The notes below the pieces were generated by a model, which saw only the letters and a list, made by a program, of their open reading frames with translations, was not told where the DNA came from and did not search any database. DNA of 64,000 nt, from NCBI GenBank assembly GCA_029561345.1, contig JAKQJC010000043.1:1-64000 (forward strand). The letters run 5' to 3'. Position 1 is the first letter of the stretch; each line of letters starts with the position of its first letter. This document shows positions 35,388-44,097 of this stretch, piece after piece. A program made the position numbers and the translations under genes. The stretch is from Chloroflexota bacterium. Its GTDB lineage: Bacteria > Chloroflexota > Anaerolineae > Anaerolineales > Anaerolineaceae.

Positions 35388-37169
35388 TTATGCCAGCCAG
35401 TTCTGCACCTGCTGCGCAGCCGCCTCCGCATCATCAATGTCATCTGGCAGCCACAAATCTTCATTCAGGTCGGTGGTTTTTTCGCCAACCCAAACCACGC
35501 GCGTCATATCAGCGCCGGTGACGGTGTGGATAATTTGCAAATCGGCATGGCTCAGCTCCACCGCCGTGACAATCAGAATCATGCCGGCATCCAGGAACAG
35601 GTGTGCCACCTCAGCCATGCGCCGGATATGCTCGCGGCGCTCTTCCGGATCCTGAGACTGTTTCAGGTCGGCATCCACTCCGGCGCGCAGGCTGCCGATG
35701 CCCATATAATAGACCAGTCCGCCGTCATTGAACAGGCGGGTTTCAAGCGCGGCGGCCAGCCGTTTGCGGCCCAACCCTTTGCGGCCGGTGATGATCACCA
35801 GGCAGGGGGTCTGTCCGTAGCGCTCGGCGCGCGTTTCCATGGTCAGGCGGCCGCCCACCCATTTTTGCCCGCGCTGCGCCACCGTGCTGCGCAGCCAGGA
35901 ATTTTCTGCGGATGGCAGGTTTTCAAGGATGATGCCGCCGCCGCAAATCTGATAGTTATCCACGAGCACAAAACGGCGGGTGTCTGTAAAATCTTCCGCG
36001 CAATCAAAGGCCAGAGGGCGGTTCAGTTCCAGCACGCATTCAGCAATCTCGTTGGATTCTACCTGGCTCTTTTCCATGCCGTGCAGCACATCTGCTGAAT
36101 CGAACACGCGCATCACCGTCTGGAGACGGGCTTTCACGCGGGATGTGCCCAGCTTCAGCAGGCAGGTCTGGCCCTGGTGCAAAGGCTTTTGCCCAAGCCA
36201 CAGCAGGCTTACCTTCAGCCGGTCGCCCGTTATGGGCGGGTGCTGGGGATGGGCCGCCAGTTCGCCGCGGCGCAGGTAAATTTGCGGCTCCAGCACCAGG
36301 CTGACAGGCTCCCCGCTTTCCACGCTTTCCCTTCCGCCAGACGGAAAGGTTTCCAGGCTGCGCACCCGCGCGCGCTTCTCAGAGGGATAAAAGATCAGTT
36401 CATCCCCCTGTTCCAACCGCCCGCTGGATACCTGTCCGGCGATGATGCGCCGGCCGTCGCCAAAACGCGTGAAGCGGTAAATATCCTGCACAGCCATGCG
36501 AAAGGGCAGCTCGGCGGCTTCGGCAGGCTTGCTCAGATGGTCCAGACATTCCAGCAAGGTGGGTCCCGTATACCAGGGCATGTGCAGGCCGCGGTTGACC
36601 ACCTGGTCGCCTTCGCGTGCACTCACCGGGATCACCGCATGGGCCTGCACTCCCACGCTTTCCAGATAACCGCAGAATGTTTCTTTCAGGATTTCAAAAC
36701 GTTCAGGGTTGAAATCCACCAGGTCCATTTTATTGATAATGACAATCACCTGGCGCACACCCAGCAGGTGCAGCAGGTAGCCGTGGCGGCGGGAATTTTC
36801 CTGAACGCCCTCCTGCGCATCCATCACCAGCACCGCTGCATCTGCGCGCGCTGCGCCGGTGATCATGTTGCGAATGAATTCGATGTGTCCGGGGGCGTCA
36901 ATCATTTCATAATGACGGCGGGGCGTTTTGAAAAACACCCGCGCTGCGTCAATGGTGATGTTCTGGCTGCGTTCGTCTGACAGCGCATCAATCAGAAAGG
37001 CATATTCAAAGGGACGGGCGTTGCGTTCGCAGTAATCGGCAATCTGCTGCAGCTTGCCATCTGGCAGCAAGCCGCCATCCGCCAGCAGCCGCCCCAGCAC
37101 GGTGCTTTTACCGTGATCCACATGGCCCACAAAGGCCACCATCAATCGTTCGGCCTGGGTTGGGTTCAC
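35388..37169 (-). CDS. cysN: Sulfate adenylyltransferase subunit 1 (CysN) with decayed APS-kinase domain
   Basis: 593 residues. The EF-Tu-like GTPase part is intact: GHVDHGKST at residues 15-23, [12 protein letters not shown] and NKMDLVD. It powers APS formation by CysD. From about residue 456 a NodQ/CysNC-type APS-kinase domain follows but is decayed: the P-loop GLSGSGKS is GRKGLGRKR, the DGD motif is MGIGS, ISPFRA is absent, and the lid is missing; only the [17 protein letters not shown] helix is clear. The domain is about 138 residues instead of 175-200. GTG start overlaps the cysD stop (GTGA). An intact cysC is at 2.3 kb. Confidence 0.9.
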   Translation of the reverse strand: MNPTQAERLMVAFVGHVDHGKSTVLGRLLADGGLLPDGKLQQIADYCERNARPFEYAFLIDALSDERSQNITIDAARVFFKTPRRHYEMIDAPGHIEFIRNMITGAARADAAVLVMDAQEGVQENSRRHGYLLHLLGVRQVIVIINKMDLVDFNPERFEILKETFCGYLESVGVQAHAVIPVSAREGDQVVNRGLHMPWYTGPTLLECLDHLSKPAEAAELPFRMAVQDIYRFTRFGDGRRIIAGQVSSGRLEQGDELIFYPSEKRARVRSLETFPSGGRESVESGEPVSLVLEPQIYLRRGELAAHPQHPPITGDRLKVSLLWLGQKPLHQGQTCLLKLGTSRVKARLQTVMRVFDSADVLHGMEKSQVESNEIAECVLELNRPLAFDCAEDFTDTRRFVLVDNYQICGGGIILENLPSAENSWLRSTVAQRGQKWVGGRLTMETRAERYGQTPCLVIITGRKGLGRKRLAAALETRLFNDGGLVYYMGIGSLRAGVDADLKQSQDPEERREHIRRMAEVAHLFLDAGMILIVTAVELSHADLQIIHTVTGADMTRVVWVGEKTTDLNEDLWLPDDIDDAEAAAQQVQNWLA

Positions 37170-38050
37170 ATGTATCCTTCCCGGCGCAGGGTTTCCAGGC
37201 TGCCGCCGTCGTCTTTATCTTGGGCGCGGCCGGAACGTTCCGCAATGCGTGCAAATTTACCATCGCGCAGTTCAGCAATGATATCGCTGACGGTGCGCGC
37301 TTCCGATTCCACCGGAAAAGTGCAGGGATAACAACCCAGAGAGCGGTAGCGCCGCCCGCTGCCCTGGTTATAGTAAAGCGAAACAGTGGGAATGTGCTCG
37401 CGCTCGATATATTCCCAAATGTTCAGCTCGGTCCAATCAAGCAAAGGGTGAATGCGCACATGCGTGCCGGGGGGATAATCGGTGTTAAACTGGCCCCAGA
37501 ATTCCGGCGGCTGCCCGGCCACGTGCCACTCATTCTGCGCATCGCGCGGAGAAAAAATGCGTTCCTTTGACCGCGACCCTTCTTCGTCAGCCCGCGCTCC
37601 CACAATCACGCCGTTGTAAGGCGTTGGATTGCGTTCTTCTTCATAGCGGCTGGTTTCATGGTTGAAGCGCATGCGCCTGCCCTGGCCGTTGAGCGTGCGG
37701 GTGAGGGCGTCGGTTTTTAAAAGGCGGCAGCAGGTCAGGCGGTCCACCTGCCCATCTGGAAAGGTGTTTTTCTCCAGCAGGGCCGCTTCGTTCATCCCCA
37801 CCACCATCGGTAAACGCCATTCACGTGTCAGGCGGTCGCGGTAGGTGATCATTTCAGGAATTTTGTAGCCGGTGTCAATGTGCACCAGGGGGAAGGGAAC
37901 ATGTCCGAGAAAGGCTTTGCGCGTCAGCCAGAGCAGCACCGTGCTGTCTTTGCCCATTGACCACAACATGCATAGCTCTTTAAAATGAGCATAGGCTTCG
38001 CGCAGGATGAAAATGCTGTGATTCTCAAGTTCTGATAAATAATTTGACAT
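37166..38050 (-). CDS. cysD: Sulfate adenylyltransferase subunit 2
   Basis: 294 residues, PP-loop ATP pyrophosphatase. SMGKDST near residue 31-37 binds [40 protein letters not shown], and [13 protein letters not shown] are family stretches. It adenylylates sulfate to APS with CysN. ATG at 38050 was chosen because it gives the usual N-terminus; an upstream in-frame codon adds 29 unlike residues. First gene of a two-gene operon with cysN. No PAPS reductase or sulfite reductase is in the window. Confidence 0.95.
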   Translation of the reverse strand: MSNYLSELENHSIFILREAYAHFKELCMLWSMGKDSTVLLWLTRKAFLGHVPFPLVHIDTGYKIPEMITYRDRLTREWRLPMVVGMNEAALLEKNTFPDGQVDRLTCCRLLKTDALTRTLNGQGRRMRFNHETSRYEEERNPTPYNGVIVGARADEEGSRSKERIFSPRDAQNEWHVAGQPPEFWGQFNTDYPPGTHVRIHPLLDWTELNIWEYIEREHIPTVSLYYNQGSGRRYRSLGCYPCTFPVESEARTVSDIIAELRDGKFARIAERSGRAQDKDDGGSLETLRREGYM

Positions 38051-38148
38051 GGTGATCGTATTGTATCCCAAAACGTTTAGGAAGATAAGATAACTGGAAT
38101 TTTTTTCCTGGCGGCCTGACGCAGGCGCGGCAGGCAATTGATAAAGAA

Positions 38149-38174
38149 AAGCGGGTTACATTTGCAACCCGCTT
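38149..38174 (-). terminator. Intrinsic terminator after the chain-length protein gene
   Basis: On the minus strand AAGCGGGTT (38174-38166), loop, AACCCGCTT (38157-38149), then TTCTTTAT, 26 bases after the stop of the Wzz-like gene. Confidence 0.75.
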
Positions 38175-38199
38175 CCCTGCTCAATCATATTTTGGGCGG

Positions 38200-39474
38200 C
38201 TAATGAGAGCCCTGGTCTGCTTTGCTGGTTTCAGTTTGCCCCTGTTCAGAGCCGTTTGAGCTTTTAATGCTGCGCCACCAGTACAGGATGCTGAAGATAA
38301 TGCCGATCAACAAAATGGTGGCAGCGCCAGCTACAACGGTATATTGAAGCACATAGCGGGATACAGGCTGCTGCGGGGCAATGGCATTGGAGGCCAGTTT
38401 GACATCGCCCGTTTCATCCATGGTTAAAATCCGGCTTTCATCCACTTTGCGGGCCATGGTGGTGAAGGTTTCTTTGGCAACCTCCTGTTCACGGGTCAGG
38501 CGGGCTTTTTCATCATTCAACTTCTGAAATTTCTGCTGTTTCTCAAGGATCTGGGGTTCCAGTTCTTTGAGATGTTCTTCTACAGCAGTGGATTGGTTTT
38601 CCATGGATTTGATCCACGTTTCAAGCATGATGATTTGTTGTTCAGGGCTGCCAGAATTGATTGTGGCAGGATCAATTTGCAACAGGAAGGGGGTGGAAGA
38701 GCCGGATGTGGTGTATAGGCGGGTTTGCATCATCAAAAACGTGACCTGGTCTGCCACAGAGGTTACATCGGCTGGACGGGTCTCTAATTGTTCAATAATG
38801 GACCGCGCATCCATCAGCCGGGATGAGTAGGACCGCTTGCGGTTTAAATAATCCTGCTGCTCGCTTAAAAGGGCATCCAATTCATTTTCAGTTGCCTCCA
38901 CGGAATGGAGTGCCATAAAATCTTCCAGGGCTGCCGATTTCTTTTCCAAATCGGCTCGCGAATCATTCAACTGCTGCTGAAAAAACAGCAGTTGTTCCTG
39001 GCTTTTGCCGCCATAGATTTCATTGGCAAGGCGCACAAAAGACTCAGCCCATTCGTTGGCCAGCCGGGCTGCTTCTTCAGGGTCTTTCCACTTTATGGTC
39101 AGCATAATAACGCTCTGATCAGAGCCAGCGCTGGCTTTGCCCATTTTCTTAAAGGATTGGAGGATCCATTTATCTTCAGTATGAACAGCCTCCCATTCAT
39201 TAAATAACGGCAGCCACAGCTCATCTCCGGTGGCCAGATCCAGGTAGGCTTTGTAAGCGGGAGCGAAATTGGTGAGGGTTTCAAAACGCGAGTCGAAGTT
39301 GGGGATATTGCGCGGACGGGTGATAATGACCATGGCCGTCGCTTCAAAATTTTGGGGTGATAGCCCAAGATAAAGCCCCGTGGCGGTGCAAACCACCAGC
39401 CCGGAAGCCAGGAACCAGATCCATTTCGAAAATAGAAAACGGATAAATTTTTTTAAATCAATCTCATCGTTCAT
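38200..39474 (-). CDS. Polysaccharide chain-length determinant (Wzz-like) protein
   Basis: 424 residues. Membrane segment near residues 16-36, then a NFEATAMVIITRP stretch typical of the Wzz/PCP family, a long coiled-coil external domain (about 150-360 with several ETE/QQ heptad runs), and a second membrane segment near 372-395 followed by a short basic tail. No tyrosine-kinase domain. PCP proteins set the length of O-antigen or exopolysaccharide chains. AAGG precedes the ATG. No other polysaccharide gene is adjacent, but cysD/cysN downstream could supply sulfate for decorating the polymer. Confidence 0.8.
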   Translation of the reverse strand: MNDEIDLKKFIRFLFSKWIWFLASGLVVCTATGLYLGLSPQNFEATAMVIITRPRNIPNFDSRFETLTNFAPAYKAYLDLATGDELWLPLFNEWEAVHTEDKWILQSFKKMGKASAGSDQSVIMLTIKWKDPEEAARLANEWAESFVRLANEIYGGKSQEQLLFFQQQLNDSRADLEKKSAALEDFMALHSVEATENELDALLSEQQDYLNRKRSYSSRLMDARSIIEQLETRPADVTSVADQVTFLMMQTRLYTTSGSSTPFLLQIDPATINSGSPEQQIIMLETWIKSMENQSTAVEEHLKELEPQILEKQQKFQKLNDEKARLTREQEVAKETFTTMARKVDESRILTMDETGDVKLASNAIAPQQPVSRYVLQYTVVAGAATILLIGIIFSILYWWRSIKSSNGSEQGQTETSKADQGSH

Positions 39475-39781
39475 TTTTTTTACCTTGAATTGAAATGTTT
39501 GGTTTCAATGAATGGTCAATGCCGGCATGGATGACGCAGTTTCCTGAAACACGCCCGCCTAAAAAAAACGGGTCACACGAAAGCCATCACTTTCCAGCCT
39601 GACAGACAGAAAAATCGGCCATTTGGTCAGGAACCTGGGGTTGGTTAAGCATTGTAATTTTATCATAGATGTGCTGTGGCTGCTTCAGCAATCTCATCCT
39701 GCCGCCTGGGTCAGGGTAACCCTTTTACGTCAGCTTCATTTTTCTTTGCGCAGCAGCCTCATTTGCGGTAAAATTCTTTGA
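39475..39781. other. Intergenic region with promoter of the DUF3592-like gene
   Basis: 307 bases between divergent genes with no gene recognised. Near its end TTGCGC (39746-39751), a 17-base spacer and TAAAAT (39769-39774) form a good promoter; the predicted start is at or next to the ATG at 39782, and no ribosome binding site precedes that ATG. Confidence 0.55.
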
Positions 39782-40213
39782 ATGAATACGCCGCCTTCCG
39801 CATCCAAAATTTTTTCACTCGATTACTGGACCTTTCTGTTTGCCGTGGTGATGATCGTTTTTTCGCTTATGGCGCTTTTTGATCTCATTTTCGCAACAGC
39901 CGCCAACGGCCTGACCATCCTGCTGCCGGGCCTGGCGCTGCTGGCGGCCGCCGGCCTGGCCTGGCGGCTCACCAGCCTGGTGCGGCTTTACCGCGGCGGC
40001 CAGCTGATTACCGGCGTGATCGAAGAAGTGATGCTGTTTCGCGGCCGCGGGCGCATTGCCTGGAAATACAGTTTCAATGGCAGGGCATATACAGGCAGTG
40101 TGGATCTCAGCCTGAAATCGCAGGTTGCTTTCTACCAGCCCGGCCAGGCGGTGGATTTGCTGGTGGATCCCCTTGCCCCGCGGCGCAGCATTCTGGCTGA
40201 GATTTTCAAATGA
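39782..40213 (+). CDS. DUF3592-like membrane protein
   Basis: 143 residues: two membrane segments (about 15-38 and 42-60) followed by a small beta-rich domain with GRIAWKYSFNGRAYTGSV and a FYQPGQAVDLLVDP motif, as in DUF3592 proteins. Function unknown. The ATG lies seven bases after a -10 box, so the message is probably leaderless. The next gene overlaps by four bases (ATGA). Confidence 0.7.
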   Translation: MNTPPSASKIFSLDYWTFLFAVVMIVFSLMALFDLIFATAANGLTILLPGLALLAAAGLAWRLTSLVRLYRGGQLITGVIEEVMLFRGRGRIAWKYSFNGRAYTGSVDLSLKSQVAFYQPGQAVDLLVDPLAPRRSILAEIFK

Positions 40214-40611
40214 AACCCTCCCCATCTGCCCCTGTCTTTCAGAAGACGGCGCGCCGTGCGCTGCTGCTGGTCATCCCGGCGATGATTATCATGGTCATTC
40301 TGGCTGACCGCAACGCACTGCCGGGTTTCATTCTTGACCTGATTGACACCCCCAACATGGACAAGGTCTTGCATTTTCTGTTGATGGGCGGCCTGGCCTT
40401 TGTGCTGATGCTGGCGCTGCCGGCGCACTGGCAAATAGGGGGCATCCTGATATTGACGGCCGTCATAGGCCTGGAAGAAATATCGCAATCGCTGTTCCCT
40501 GAACGTTCATCCAGCCTGGAGGATTTTGCCGCCAGCACGCTGGGTGTGCTGGCGCTGGGAGGCCTGGCCATCTGGCTTTCACGGCGCTCATCCCGGCTGA
40601 AAAAAGCCTGA
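40210..40611 (+). CDS. VanZ-like family membrane protein
   Basis: 133 residues with four membrane segments. MDKVLHFLLMGGLAF and EEISQSLFPERSSSLEDFAASTLGVL match the VanZ pattern (D/K-H early, E-Q..R..S..D in the later part). VanZ proteins are often found in envelope or glycopeptide-resistance contexts; here none is present. Overlaps the preceding gene by four bases. Confidence 0.8.
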   Translation: MKPSPSAPVFQKTARRALLLVIPAMIIMVILADRNALPGFILDLIDTPNMDKVLHFLLMGGLAFVLMLALPAHWQIGGILILTAVIGLEEISQSLFPERSSSLEDFAASTLGVLALGGLAIWLSRRSSRLKKA

Positions 40612-40631
40612 TCAAGTGAGGAGAAAATGAG

Positions 40632-41291
40632 ATGAAACTGCAACACCGTGTCATCATTCTTGTCCTGGTCCTTGCGCTGCTGGCCAGCGCCTGCAGCGCC
40701 GCCACCCCCACGGCCGGCAGCACGCCCACGGCTGCCGCGCAGGTTAAGAAACCCACCACCCCTTCCAATGCCATCCCTTCGCCCATGCCCACAAAGGTGG
40801 TCCCCACCGGTTTACCCACCACGCCGCCGCCTTTTTCGATTGCCAGCCTGGCTTTTAAAAATGACGGTGAAATACCCATCAAACACGCTTACAAAATGAG
40901 CGGCCAATGCTCCGGTGAAAACCTCTCGCCAGCCCTGTATTGGGAAGGCACCCCTGAAGGCACACAAAGCTTTGTTTTGCTGATGGTTGACACAGATGCG
41001 AAAAACTTTGTCCACTGGGTGGCCTATGATATTCCCGCCACGGCCGTTGCCATGACGGAGATCAAAAACGGCCCTGACACTGGTTTGAAAGGGGTGAATG
41101 ATTACGATACACAAGGCTACGGCGGCCCCTGCCCGCCTGCTGGAACGCATCATTATGTGTTCACATTGTATGCCCTTGATATTCCCACCCTGGGGCTGCC
41201 GGCCGGCGCCACCAAAACGAAGGTGGACGCGGCCATGAAGGATCATATCATCGCCAAGGTCAGCCTGACCGGCGTGTATAAACGCAAATAA
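40632..41291 (+). CDS. YbhB/YbcL (PEBP) family lipoprotein
   Basis: 219 residues. Lipoprotein signal with LLASAC (Cys21), a Thr/Pro-rich linker of about 45 residues, then the phosphatidylethanolamine-binding-protein fold: SPALYWEGTPEGTQSFVLLMVDTDA, FVHWVAYDIPA, NDYDTQGYGGPCPPAGTHHYVFTLYALD, and LPAGATKTKVDAAMKDHI. Those pieces contain the conserved ligand-site Asp, His and Pro. GAGGAG precedes the start at 40632. Function in bacteria is unclear. Confidence 0.88.
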   Translation: MKLQHRVIILVLVLALLASACSAATPTAGSTPTAAAQVKKPTTPSNAIPSPMPTKVVPTGLPTTPPPFSIASLAFKNDGEIPIKHAYKMSGQCSGENLSPALYWEGTPEGTQSFVLLMVDTDAKNFVHWVAYDIPATAVAMTEIKNGPDTGLKGVNDYDTQGYGGPCPPAGTHHYVFTLYALDIPTLGLPAGATKTKVDAAMKDHIIAKVSLTGVYKRK

Positions 41292-41344
41292 CCACACTCC
41301 GGGCAGCTGAGCCCGATTTGAAAGGCAGATTCAAACGAATGGTT

Positions 41345-41377
41345 AAAAAAGCCGGGTTTTAAGCCCGGCCTTTTTTC
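41345..41377. terminator. Bidirectional intrinsic terminator
   Basis: A-run, GCCGGG (41351-41356), loop, CCCGGC (41364-41369), T-run. It serves the PEBP gene on the plus strand and contains the stop codon end of the convergent minus-strand membrane protein at 41359. Confidence 0.8.
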
Positions 41378-41718
41378 GCAGTGCGTCCCAGCCAGAAAGC
41401 CAGGCCAAAGCAGATGGCCGGCAGGGAGGTGATCAAAATATAGGTGATGCCGTCCTGGTAAGGAATGAAAGGGCTGAAAAACAGGATGGCAGCCCCGGCT
41501 GCCATCAGGCTGCCGGTCAGGCGGTGCTTGAGGGTCAGCAGCAGGCCGATCAGCATGATAAAATGCACCCCCTGGCGCAGCCATATTTCGAGCGGGGGTT
41601 TATCCACTTCCACAAACCAGGCCATGTGTTCCAGAAAAAACAGACCCCAAACCAATGCCAGCAGCAGGGCCAGGATTTGCCCCAGCCACCTGAAAAGGAT
41701 GCTCAACTTAGTTTTCAT
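41359..41718 (-). CDS. Small four-segment membrane protein
   Basis: 119 residues with about four hydrophobic segments and a basic C-terminus (RTAKKGRA). GAGGAAACCC precedes the ATG; the start overlaps the preceding gene by 11 bases, so the two are coupled. No family recognised with certainty. Confidence 0.65.
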   Translation of the reverse strand: MKTKLSILFRWLGQILALLLALVWGLFFLEHMAWFVEVDKPPLEIWLRQGVHFIMLIGLLLTLKHRLTGSLMAAGAAILFFSPFIPYQDGITYILITSLPAICFGLAFWLGRTAKKGRA

Positions 41719-42181
41719 GGGTTTCCTCCCATTCTTTCACCTGCCGGGCGGTTTGCCAGCTCACGCCCAGGTGGCCGGCGGCCAGAAGCAAAGCCGCCAG
41801 GGCCAGCGGCCAGGCGGCCAGGAAAAGCCCGGCTGCAAAAAAATAGATCACGGGCGCCACAGCCAGGGGAATGGGCACCCGGCACATGGGCGCAAACAGC
41901 AGGCGAAAGGCCTGCCCCTGCAGCAGGTAGCGCAGCCAGCCGGCATAGTAGAACAGGAGGGCCGCGGCGGCCAGCCCCAGGCCGGCGGCCTGCCACCAGG
42001 GGGCGCTCAGGCTGGCCTGGTAAAAGATCGGCAGGATAAAGCACCCTGCCTGCCCGGCGCGTTCCAGTGCTTCCAGCTTCTTATCAGTTTTCAGGTTGCC
42101 GGGAACCTGCTGCGGCGGGCGCAGCAGCATCAGCGCATTGGGGAGCAAAACCAGGAGGGTGAAAAGCCAGCCAGGAAACAT
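41708..42181 (-). CDS. Membrane protein, unknown function
   Basis: 157 residues, very hydrophobic, with about four or five membrane segments and a charged C-terminus (RQVKEWEETHEN). The pattern LNA..LLRPP and Q...PGN near residue 20-30 is not a motif I can assign. It forms a two-gene unit with the following membrane protein. Confidence 0.6.
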   Translation of the reverse strand: MFPGWLFTLLVLLPNALMLLRPPQQVPGNLKTDKKLEALERAGQAGCFILPIFYQASLSAPWWQAAGLGLAAAALLFYYAGWLRYLLQGQAFRLLFAPMCRVPIPLAVAPVIYFFAAGLFLAAWPLALAALLLAAGHLGVSWQTARQVKEWEETHEN

Positions 42182-42252
42182 CCGTGCGGATCCTTTATAA
42201 AAAACCAGAGATGCTTAGATTGTAACTTAAAATCGCCTGCCTGCGCAGATGG

Positions 42253-42873
42253 TCAGCAAGAAATGGAGGGCAGGGCGCCGCCGGCTTTCCACTGGGCATG
42301 GGCAGCGCGGGCATAATCCTCATGGTTGGCGTGCCAGGCCGGCACTTCATCCAGCGGCCAGTAACGCAAAGCCAGGCCTTCGTGTGAAAGGGTCAGTGCG
42401 CCGCCCGTCACCCGCGCCTGGTGCACCACCGCCACCATGGTCATGGGGCCGTTGTGCGGGCTGGGCTGGCGGGTGAACACCCCTACCAGCCCGGTGATTT
42501 CCACTTCCAGGCCGGTTTCTTCGCGCACCTCACGCCGCGCGGCATCCGCCGGCTTTTCACCCACTTCCACCCAACCGCAGGGCAGGCACCAGCCGCTGCC
42601 GTCGGCGCGTTCCATCAGTAAAATCCGTCCTTCCTGGTCAAAAATGGCGGCGTCGGCCCCCAGCTTGGGGGTGATCTGCCCCATTTCAGCCAGAAAACAC
42701 TGGTGGATGGCTTCGGGTGGGGTTTGCAGCAGGCCGCCGTATTCTTTCGCCGCCAGGTTCAGCAGTTTTTCGTAACGCTCGCGGTCATAGACATTGCCAG
42801 AGCTGTAATGCAGTCCATTGCGGGCGATGGATTGAATTTCGTTCAGCAGGTTCAATAGGGTTGGCTCTTCCAT
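42253..42873 (-). CDS. Nudix hydrolase
   Basis: 206 residues. An N-terminal helical part (about 1-65, with LLNEIQSIARNGLHYSSG) of the Nudix N-domain type is followed by the hydrolase fold. The Nudix box is complete: GWVEVGEKPADAARREVREETGLEV near residue 100-124, with all metal-binding Glu residues. These enzymes split nucleoside diphosphate linkages, for example ADP-ribose or damaged nucleotides. The 5' end overlaps the stop of the SGNH hydrolase gene. Confidence 0.9.
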   Translation of the reverse strand: MEEPTLLNLLNEIQSIARNGLHYSSGNVYDRERYEKLLNLAAKEYGGLLQTPPEAIHQCFLAEMGQITPKLGADAAIFDQEGRILLMERADGSGWCLPCGWVEVGEKPADAARREVREETGLEVEITGLVGVFTRQPSPHNGPMTMVAVVHQARVTGGALTLSHEGLALRYWPLDEVPAWHANHEDYARAAHAQWKAGGALPSISC

Positions 42874-43883
42874 GGATCACTCTCGTCAGGGTAGGGATAG
42901 GGAAACTGGTTTTCATCTGGAATGGGGGCAGCTTCATCCTGAAGCTGGCCTTCAGGGTTGGCAACCCCTTTAACGGCCTGCAAAATATACAGGGCGGAAA
43001 GGTTGCGCACGGTCATGCCGTACTGCAAGTTTTCAGGGGTGAAATCAGCCGCTCCGCCAGGCAGGTTATCGGGATGAATGCCGTCGCTGCTCAGGCCGTA
43101 ATTGGGCAGAGGCAGCAGCAGGGCGTTGTAATCCCACAGGGGAATGTTATATTCTTCGGCCAGGGCTTTCAACAAGGCGTTGGCCTGCTGGATGGGTTCC
43201 ACCGTCCAGTCGATCATCATCGGCGGCAGGGTGCTCAGCACCGGAATGATGCCTGCATCAAGAGTCATTTGAAGGATGGTGCGCAGATTGGCTTCATATT
43301 CAGCCATGGGCACATGCAGATAGACATCATTGGTGCCGAGCATGATCAGCGCGATGGACGGCCTGACCATGCGATATTCGCAGGCCAGCGGGCTTTCCAT
43401 TTCCCCACAGACGGCCTTGTTGGCATAGGACTGGTTCAAAATGTAGCCCGTGGTCCAGCCGCTGTGGGCTGCCAGTGAAAAATTGGAAAAGGAGTTCCGC
43501 CCTTCCCGCGCGGCGCTCTGCGAATAATAGGCCACCACCGGCGCCAGCTCGCCGTAATCGCGCAGATGATAGTTCCCGTCGCCGATGGGGTAGAGAAAAT
43601 CATCATCGGCGGTGATGCTGTCGCCAATTTTTGAAAAAATATCAGCGTGATTTCCCAGGGTTTGCCCGTATAGAAAGATGCTGCGCGTGTTGCCGTTGAG
43701 GCCGCTCACGGCGGCGTAATAGGGACGGGTCTGGTGGATGATCAGAGGCAGGTAGATGGGTTCCACCAGGGGCTGCGCCTGGCTGACGCCGGTGCTGCTC
43801 CAAAGCAGCAGGCTGAACAGGCTTATGATGCCGGGCAGTTTGCGGACGGCCTGAAGATAACGGGAAAAACCAGGGATCATCAT
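42852..43883 (-). CDS. Secreted SGNH/GDSL hydrolase
   Basis: 343 residues with an N-terminal signal or anchor (about residues 12-36). The catalytic blocks are visible: KIGDSITADDDF (Ser), LIMLGTNDVY (block III Asn), and SSDGIHPDNL (Asp-His). Such proteins are esterases or lipases acting on lipids or sugar acetyl groups. ATG at 43883 has GAGG nine bases upstream; the annotated longer start adds six residues. It overlaps the downstream Nudix gene by 22 bases. Confidence 0.85.
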   Translation of the reverse strand: MMIPGFSRYLQAVRKLPGIISLFSLLLWSSTGVSQAQPLVEPIYLPLIIHQTRPYYAAVSGLNGNTRSIFLYGQTLGNHADIFSKIGDSITADDDFLYPIGDGNYHLRDYGELAPVVAYYSQSAAREGRNSFSNFSLAAHSGWTTGYILNQSYANKAVCGEMESPLACEYRMVRPSIALIMLGTNDVYLHVPMAEYEANLRTILQMTLDAGIIPVLSTLPPMMIDWTVEPIQQANALLKALAEEYNIPLWDYNALLLPLPNYGLSSDGIHPDNLPGGAADFTPENLQYGMTVRNLSALYILQAVKGVANPEGQLQDEAAPIPDENQFPYPYPDESDPWKSQPY

Positions 43884-44097
43884 ACTCGGCTGCCTCAACA
43901 AAGGAAGAATAGAACATGCTGGTCAATGAAAATGGGTCTATACAGCTTGATTCTAACCCTAAAGCTGTATTATGAGTGAAAAATCAGCCCATTCATTTCA
44001 GATGCCGGGCAGGCGGCCTGCCCGGTTGGGTTTTAAAGTGCATTGGGTGTAAAATTTATATGTCATTGAGGAAAGGCTTGTTGCTTGGAGGGCATTT

